A stretch of 64,000 nucleotides of DNA from Balanoglossus misakiensis (lineage: Eukaryota > Hemichordata): NCBI GenBank assembly GCA_040954595.2, contig CM082576.2, positions 5,022,001 through 5,086,000 on the forward strand, given 5' to 3'. The notes under the pieces were generated by a model. It did no database searches and was not told the origin of the DNA. It saw only the letters and a program-made list of their open reading frames with translations. Position numbers and translations under genes: made by a program. Shown in pieces: positions 37,601 to 46,600 of the stretch; the stretch's first letter is position 1, and the number at the start of each line of letters is the position of its first letter.

Positions 37601-40600
37601 CGGTTACGAGTGCCGATGCAGGCCGGGCTGGCACGGCGCGAATTGTGCGCTGGACGAAAACGAGTGCCAAGGAAGCCCCTGTGTACACGCCTTCAACTGC
37701 AGAAACCTGGTCGGGGATTACATCTGCGATTGCCAGCCAGGCTGGACGGGGAAGAACTGTGATCACAGTAAGTTGAAATACCAGACGACAACAACATCTG
37801 ACACCCAGTCTTGACCAGGGGTTGTTACCTTAATCAAAAGAAACATGTTTCCCAGGTGGCATGCAGATGACAGCTCAACTATTTTTAGTGGCGAATTGAA
37901 ATGCAATCCCAGCAATATGAGAGAAAGTATCTACCCAAACTTCTCAACTTAATGTCATGACATTCTGCACACAGTAGGGGTGTAGGTTTCAGTCGATGAC
38001 TTTTAACCTGGGTCCCAGTGTTTTAGAATTGCGACTGGGCAGAGATTTTCTCTGGTAGCCGCAGGATAAAAAGAAATCCGCCAACTTTTGATGTGATAAT
38101 GAGTCGTGAGAACTTGGATGTCAACTTGGAGTAATTTGGATTATGCTAAATACACGAACAACTTTTCACAGCTGCTTCTGTTAATTTGTATCAGGCCTTT
38201 TTATCTGTCTGAATGAGTTTATTTTTCACACTGTGAACTCTGAAAGCTGTTGGTTCATTAGATCAACATTTGACATTTGGTATCATTTTGCTTATCTCAC
38301 CTTAAAGAGTAAAACTATCAGTAATTGAAATTGTGTTTTCGCTGTATGAAGGGTACCACACCATAAAATAACTTGGCTGTATACTATAAGGCAATTTCCA
38401 GAAACCAAATTGGCTTCTTAGCATAAGAGGAAGCCCAGTTTTTTTCTTTTCTGTGCCAACCAATTATAACTAATGTTATATTCCAGTATTTCCTCTTTGC
38501 AGTTCAAAGTGCTTGTCAGTTTCATCGAGGAAATAACTGGTTGGTAAATATAATGTTTAAATGTTAATTCAGCTCATTGATTGACATCTATTTCTTTTTT
38601 CTTCTTCTTTCTTATTCGACAGATGCAGATGACTGTCAGGGCCAGTGTAAAAATGGCGCCACCTGTTTGGTGAGTCAATTGTCTAGAAAAACAATTACAA
38701 GTGATAGTTTGGATTGCAAGTCTCCTCTAAATAAACCAATTAACAGCTTCATGCAAAGACTTAATTAGCAGTGGTGGGAAAGTAATTAAGCCATTACTTG
38801 GCAACCTGATATAGCCTGCCCTCTTGAGTTAATGAATTTAAGCGTATTTGTTTTTGTTTGTGTATAACTTAGAGTTTTTTCCCTCTCTGTGTTGCAGGAC
38901 CTTGTCAATGACTATCAGTGCGTGTGTGCCCCTGGTTTCATGGGCACAAACTGTCAGATCAACATTGATGACTGTGTGAGTAATCCGTGTCAAAATGGTG
39001 GTTCGTGTGAAGACAGAATAAATGGCTACTCTTGTATTTGTCGAACGGGATATACAGGACGCCAGTGTCAAGTAAGTGCATTAATAGGGATGTCTCTTTG
39101 GCATAAAAGTAAAACGTACAATGTAAAATCCAGTGGTAAATTATAAAAAATACAAGTTCATTGAACACCATTAATTTAAGTTTGTATTGAATGATAGCCT
39201 TTTATGTTTGTTGAGTGAAGTTGCAAAAATTAGCCCACACTTTAATGATGTTATATAATTTGTGAAAAAGCACAAACCTGATGAAGGGGTGTTTTTTCCA
39301 TAATAAAGTGTGAAAAAGCCAATAACTGAACACCAAGAAATATTCTAAAGGGTTGTATATTAACTTTGAAGCACACAAAGTAATTTTTTTGTATCTTTCG
39401 TGTTTCCAGATTGATGTTGATTTCTGCGATCCAAATCCTTGCCAGAATGGCGCCAGCTGCTACAATGTGGAAAGCGATTACTACTGTGCCTGTACGGACA
39501 GCTACCAAGGCAAAAACTGCTCCCACCCAAAGCCAATCTGTCAGACCGCTTCTTGTGGTAAGTGACCGTCATTGCCATGGTTACTGGGATCTTTATGTGG
39601 TTGTTGACAGCAGCAGGATATGGTGGGGTTGCCGTGCCCTACATGCAGTATCATATGGCACCAGCTGCTGTGACAAAGAGATAAAATTATTTATTATGCC
39701 AGTTGCCTCTGGCTATAAATCCATCTCTCCATTCTGTCTTGGGAGAGCTGTCATCTTCCGGACAGATTTTGATCATATCTTGGATTGTTTAGTCATGTTA
39801 ATCGAGATAAAAATGTGAAAAAATACATGTTGAAATAGTTTGTGCAAGTTTTTTGTAACAATTTAACTATGAGCACTTTGCCCAGCGTTGTATACAAGTT
39901 ATTATATTATACCAGTATATTGATGGTGTAAATCACGCTATTTGATTGGTCGAGACACGACACGTGACCGTGATATATTAGCCATATACCACAGTCATAT
40001 ATCATAGTTAAAGAAAATGCCTTTTTAAAATGTTTTATGCAAAGTTTCAATAAACTGGCATAATATAATAGCAATAAAACACCCCCAGCCATGGTATACC
40101 ACTCGATTTTGACCAGTTCAACTCCATATACGCACTCGCTATCGCTCGTGCGTATATGTCGTGAACTGGTCAAAATCTCGTGATATACCATGGCTGGGGG
40201 TGTTTTATTGCTTAAATAAATAAATAGATAAACTTGAAGAAGGAGTTCCTTCCCACTGTTGCAGGCATCGGGCAGGTTGATGACACTTGTTTTCCTTCCC
40301 TGTGTTAATTTCTAGAAATGCCAGGAAATCCATGCACAGTCCCTGTGCCTTCAAACAGTAGTGCCGGAGGTGTAAAACTGATACCATCCAGTGTGTGTGG
40401 CGACCACGGAACCTGTCAGAATCATGGAGGTGGCGTACATACCTGTGTGTGTCACTCGGGTTACACTGGACAGTATTGTCATGAGAGTAAGGAGGACCCC
40501 TTTTGTCCACTGCACTATCTTTCTTCTTTTAATGACCACTCTGTTGATTTTGATGAATTCCCCAATCATTTTAAAGCTGATACATACTTCAAAATATATT

Positions 40601-43600
40601 GCAAATAAAATGGAAATGGAGAGATGTATAAAATGTGTGTCCATGAAGCTAATGGTTATTCGTTTTGAAAACTGAGACCATATGACTGGGAATATTTGCA
40701 CGATGGTTTGAAGTTGTACTTTTTCCAATGAATCCGATGGGAACTAGCTTCCACCGGAAGTTTTCAATATAAGAAAAGTAAAATGATACCGTATCCATAA
40801 TTATCAAATTCCATTTTCTGGAGTTTTTTCACTTTACCAAGGTGATAGTAATATGTATTTTGTCTTGTCTTGTCAGATATAAACGACTGCGAGAATCACT
40901 TGTGTCAGAACCAAGCTACATGTGTTGATGGATTGAATTCTTACACATGCATCTGTGCTGAGGGTTGGGAAGGTCTTTACTGTCACATCGGTGAGTCAGT
41001 CAAGTAACTCTGGAGGTCACCGTAAGGTCATGTCAAGAAGTTGTTGCCCTCGGTGATGTACTACACAACCAGAGTCTTATATCAGTGGCAGATGTGGTAC
41101 ACATAGATGAAGTTTTATTTTTTCTGTGATGTGTTATGCGTAGCTGTTCAAAGTTTTGACCAACTCATAGTGTGCAAACCCTGTGTTTAATTTTGAACAT
41201 TGCATCAAGCCTATTAGATAATATTAGTGTAATAGGAGATCCCAAAGTATCTTTTAGTACCTCAACATCAACAATGGGTCCAAAAATATTATCATTGGAC
41301 ACCAAAACATCAACAATCAAAGTTGAAACCTTTCTTGACCCACAACATCAACAATCACAAGTCAAATCTTTCTTCTGAAATGCTGTAGTTTAGCTTTTAC
41401 TTAATAGGTATATTATTACAGGTCTCTGCAGACTTTGAGAGAAAGTTCTTCCCATAGAACTCACTTGGCTGTTTAACTGTTTGCACTAAAGAATTTCTCC
41501 TGAGTGTGCCAGAGACTAAGTGTTATAATTTAGCTTTTTCAAATGTCTAATAGTAATTTTTGTTTTTATGTACTTTGCCAGACAAGAATGAATGTGAGCA
41601 CAATCCTTGTCGGAACAATGGAAGCTGTATCGATTTGCCCTCTGATTTTTACTGTCAGTGTGCTGATGGATGGAAGGGAAAGACGTGTAATTCAAGTAAG
41701 TGTAGAATCAGCGAATCAATAAGATATGAATGTACCAGTTGTTTGAAAGCTAGCTAGCCAATTGGCTGCCAAAACTGACTCTTAAGTAAAAATGTAAGTT
41801 CATTTTGTGAAATAAAAGATGGTTATTTTCTTTTGAATTTTTTCAATGATGTGACATGGTTTTCATTATGGATTGAAAAGATTTTCAGGATTTGTCTTGA
41901 GCGGTGGTAATAAATTGCTCGATTTTTGCAAGAATGGGGACAGAGAGACAAAACCTTCCCACTGAACAGATTCCTGATCAGAATGGTGCAGCTAGACTAG
42001 ACAGTGGTATTATTTTAATAATCGCCCCCCCCCCCTCTTGCTTATTTAATAATACGCAATCCATATTTGACATAATTCTCATATATTCATAATTCATGCG
42101 TCTGATGTCTATATTTACAGGAACCTCACACTGTGATACGAATACTTGTAGAAATGGTGGCATCTGTTCAGACCAGGGTGATTCTTTCTCCTGTGAATGT
42201 CCTCCCAGCTGGGATGGCCGCACGTGTAACTTACGTAAGTTGTGTAATCTCATCGGTCATTTACGTATCTCGAGGAAAAACGATCCTCACTGTAATGTGA
42301 GTGGTAAAGAAATTTTAGACCAAAATTTTGTGGAATTCTGCCGGATGTATATCCAAGACGGCATATTTCCACAGTTCTGTTGAAAATAACTGTCTTTTTT
42401 TGGCAAGCTATGCAAAATCGCTGCTTTTAATATTGCTGCAATGCAGAGTATGAAAATTGGTCATGTTGTTTGGCCGTCTAAGCCAGACAACTAGAATTCA
42501 AAAGGGTAAAATCCTGCCAGATGTTGATGACCCTTTGAAATATTTTCAGGGAATCTCTTACTAACTCTAATTGTGAAATCTGAGCTCAATTTCTTCAGCG
42601 GTATGTGCATGTATAACCCTTTCACCTACCATCCTGCGCGTCTTAGAATGATCCCATCATATAAGTCATTGCCACCTGGTCAGTTCTATTGAGGCAATGG
42701 GGTACGTGGCTTGCAGATATCAGGGCCAAAGTGATGGTGTTAAAGCCCTGCAGTACATGTACCTCCTTCTAAGTCCCTCCGAGACCACTTCATTTTCCAT
42801 CCTGCTTGCAGCTTGCAAGATTAATCTTTGCCCTTCTGTGATGCCATCAATTTCCCCAAAGTCTTGACAAGACCGGAAACGGGCAGGAAAACAAGATGCA
42901 GGCCAAGAACTCAATCAGACACCCTTGCGACTCTCAGAACAACCAACATATGCTATCAGTTATGGTTGTATGCAATTACCTGTTTTTAGGACCCAGGTCC
43001 AAACACTCAGAAAATAAGTGTCCACAAGTTGCAAAAAATAAATGTTGCAAATTGACAAGAAATTCTCACATATCACAGATATTTTTTTCTATTCACAGCA
43101 AAGAACAACAGTTGCGAGTATAATCCTTGTCAAAATGCTGCCACGTGTATTAACAGCGGTGATACATATACCTGTATCTGCAAAGAAGGTTTTGAAGGAA
43201 TAAACTGTCAAATCAGTAAGTTCCTATTCACATTTACCCATAGTTTCAATAATACAGTTTATGAAAGGATTTTTCAAATTCTGTATATTGTTCATTTTTG
43301 TACTTTGACAATTAAGTTGTGAGTTTGTATCTTAATTAGCAATATTTTCTTTCCACTTTCTGACATAATCTCAATGTCTTGCTTCCCCTGTTATATTAGA
43401 TATTGATGATTGTAAAAATAATCCATGCTACAATGGTGGTCGATGTATCGATGGCACTAACTGGTATATCTGTGACTGTGTCCCAGGCTTTACCGGACCC
43501 GACTGTAGGATAAGTAAGTTTCACCACGTCAGAGTTTAGTGTCATTTTTACAGTGTTTTTGTACTCAGCAATATTGTTCGATACAGTTAAGTTTTGGCGA

Positions 43601-46600
43601 GACTTCAAAAGATCGCAAATTATAAACTTTTTGGCTCATTAAGACCACTGAAGTTGCTGCAGTTGTCATTCATGTAAACTGTCATTACATTTTATTGGTT
43701 TTGCCACTTTGTTTTTGTGATGTAAACTACTACCGGTCATTTCGCTATTATCACATCATTACAGGATGCTGTTTATCACATCATGGTCTCTCTTCTGTGA
43801 CCTCTGACTCCTTTCCGTGCTCAACACTTTCCCGCCAAAATTCTGTAGGTTACTCCTGCAGTATCCAATGACTGACGTACTCCACAACTTGCTGTTCATG
43901 TAGTTGATGAAATGAATGAAAGCAGGCAAGAAAAAAATTAGGGCAAGAAAAAGATAACACAGGTGGCTTTAAACAGATTCATTTGTATTGTTGCCCTGGC
44001 AACTGGACCAAACCCTGATTGTTATATATATATGTTTTGATTGGCAGACATCAATGATTGTTCTTCCTACCCATGTGCATATGGTAGCACCTGCATTGAT
44101 GGCATCAACACATTCTCCTGCATATGTCCACCAGGTCGTACCGGGCCCACGTGTTCAACAGGTTAGTTCCACAAACATTGCCCAATCAAAGTCCTCCTAC
44201 TATCAAAACTCCACATTCTTTTTCTGATCATTAAAATGCCATGCTTTTAATTGTTTCTCTTGTATAGTCCCTGATTCAGAAAACATTTGTAGAAATCATT
44301 CAGTCACTGCATATGTCACACACAGTTTTCTACAAGCTTCAGATATTGAACTGGTTTCTTAATGAATAAAGTGTGTGAAAGTTTAGCAGAGTTTGAGCTT
44401 CTTTCGAGTTGTAATTCTGCTTTGTGGTATTTTTATGAGAGAATCACTCAAAAATTCCTAACATATTTTTATCCCGTTCATTTTGTTTCACATATGTCAC
44501 ACTTAGGAAATATCTGATCATTTAAGATTGAAAATCTCAAACCTCTATGTTTGGCAACATTGAAAGAACGTTTGAAGATAAATTGGCAGAAAACATGTGT
44601 ATTACCACATAACGATCAAAACAGATATCAATGTAGATGTTTGTAGATGTTTGGAGTCAGTGGCTCTAGAATTCCTGATGCAAAGTACGGATGGGGTCAT
44701 CACGTGAAGCATATTTTATCATAGGAACACAAACAAGAAAGTTTTCAAAGTATTTCAAACTTTCAACTGGTGAAAGTTCACGTCATGTAAAATTGCTTTA
44801 CCACACTAACTGTCAGAAGAAATATGGCTTCTCAGCCTCATTCATGTGGTTTTGATTGACTTCCCGCAAACTCTCGTCGGTTTGTGCCGCCAACTGACAC
44901 CCTTCAAGATGTGAAGGAATTCTCTTGCGCAGCCCTCATCTTATTTTTTCTTTCTCTCTCCTCTTCTTTTGTTTTGCAATCTTCATCATCAGTGATCGGA
45001 GTGCCAACACCATCACCGTTTCATTGTGTGTACAACAATCACATCTATTCACACAATCAGACCTGGGAGGAAGGTTGCAACCAATGTACATGTGACAATG
45101 GTATTACAACGTGCAGTCAGGTATGTAGAGAAACAGAGTGGAGTAATTTGTCTCTATTTGTAAACCCATGAGTGTTTAATTTTTCGTTTCGAGAATATGA
45201 GCATGGATTGCAATTATGGACAGTTCACACCCTGTAATGCGATATAGAAACCTCGTAAAATAATGATATGCTTGTTAGTCAATGGTTGGTGGGTTGGTTG
45301 ATACAGTTGAAATTCTGACCTTGCACCGATGTCCTTGAGAAGATTCACCCAAGCTGGAAAAACCAGCTGAGATAATGAAATGCGAGCTGTATGAAAGGAA
45401 TATCTGAGATTTCAAAACACTAAATCAAAGTAATGGCGCTTTTTATTGATATTGTAACAGTGTACTGCCCCCTGAAAAACATCTGTCATGGCTTCGGCAA
45501 TTACCATGTCTTTTAACCCACCATTTGGCGCCAGAGGTTGCAAATAAACAAAGTAGTAATGTTCAAAGTGTCTACCAGTACAGCACCAAGTGCAATTTGA
45601 CAGCAGCGGTTGTCCGACATCCGCAGGGGAAGAAAAAGAAAATATTCGTCTCATCAATCTGCACCTGTTTGTCTAAATAAAAAATCTAGATTTTTAAGCG
45701 ATTGCACGAGGCATTTAGTACCTTTGATATTGCAATACTTTTGCCATCATAAAGAGTCCCTTTAAACTGACCTCAATCATCAACAGTCTTTGAGAGAAGC
45801 CCATCTCATACCACACAGCATAGTCAACCATGACAAACTCTTCAAACGTAATTAACTTTAGATTGAACGTTGAGAGACAAGACTGAACTTTGCTCCGTGG
45901 AATCGAAGTGGTAAAAAGTTTCACTGATAGAAAGACTTATTATGGCTGCGCAAACTGTTTAGAGAAGCGTAACTAATGAATGCTGATCATCTGAACTGGT
46001 CCTCGTTTTTCATTCACTCACGTTTCCACTTCTCTCTCTCTCCCCCCCACCTCCAATGGTTGCTAGGTGTGGTGTGGCCCTGGCAACTGTGCAGTGGACA
46101 GCAAGGGCGATCGTCTGAATTCAGTGAGGTGTCGTTGGGACCAGAGCTGCAAAGTGACTCAAGTGTCAGGCAAGGAATGCTTCACTGATCCCTGTGGAGC
46201 TGTCGGAGTCTGTGAAGATTTCGGTCATCTCACGGAGGCACCCACAGCAACCTCTGATTGTCTACCGAACTTAGCTCAGCTCAACAACCATTGTGCAATG
46301 ATTACACTACTCTTTGACAGGGAAAAGATGCCATTGGTATGTCTGAATATTTTGTTCTTTGACTGTCATAAATGGCAATAGTCAGTGTTTTTGTTAAGGG
46401 TGGTACCCATTAAAATTGGCCAAAGTTGCCCAGTTATTTTACCGATATGCAATCATATTTATGGGTAACAGAAGTGTTACCGGGTTCCCAAATCATTTAC
46501 CAATCTTCCCAAAACTTGGCAAAAACACTGGTAGTAGCAGTATATAGTAGTTTATTCCTTTCAGCTGTATATTGGAGTTTGCGCTGAATTGTGGCTTCAT

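Noticed and set aside
37506-37766. Long minus-strand frame opposite EGF 4-6
   Set aside because: Shadow of the GC-rich EGF coding exon on the plus strand.
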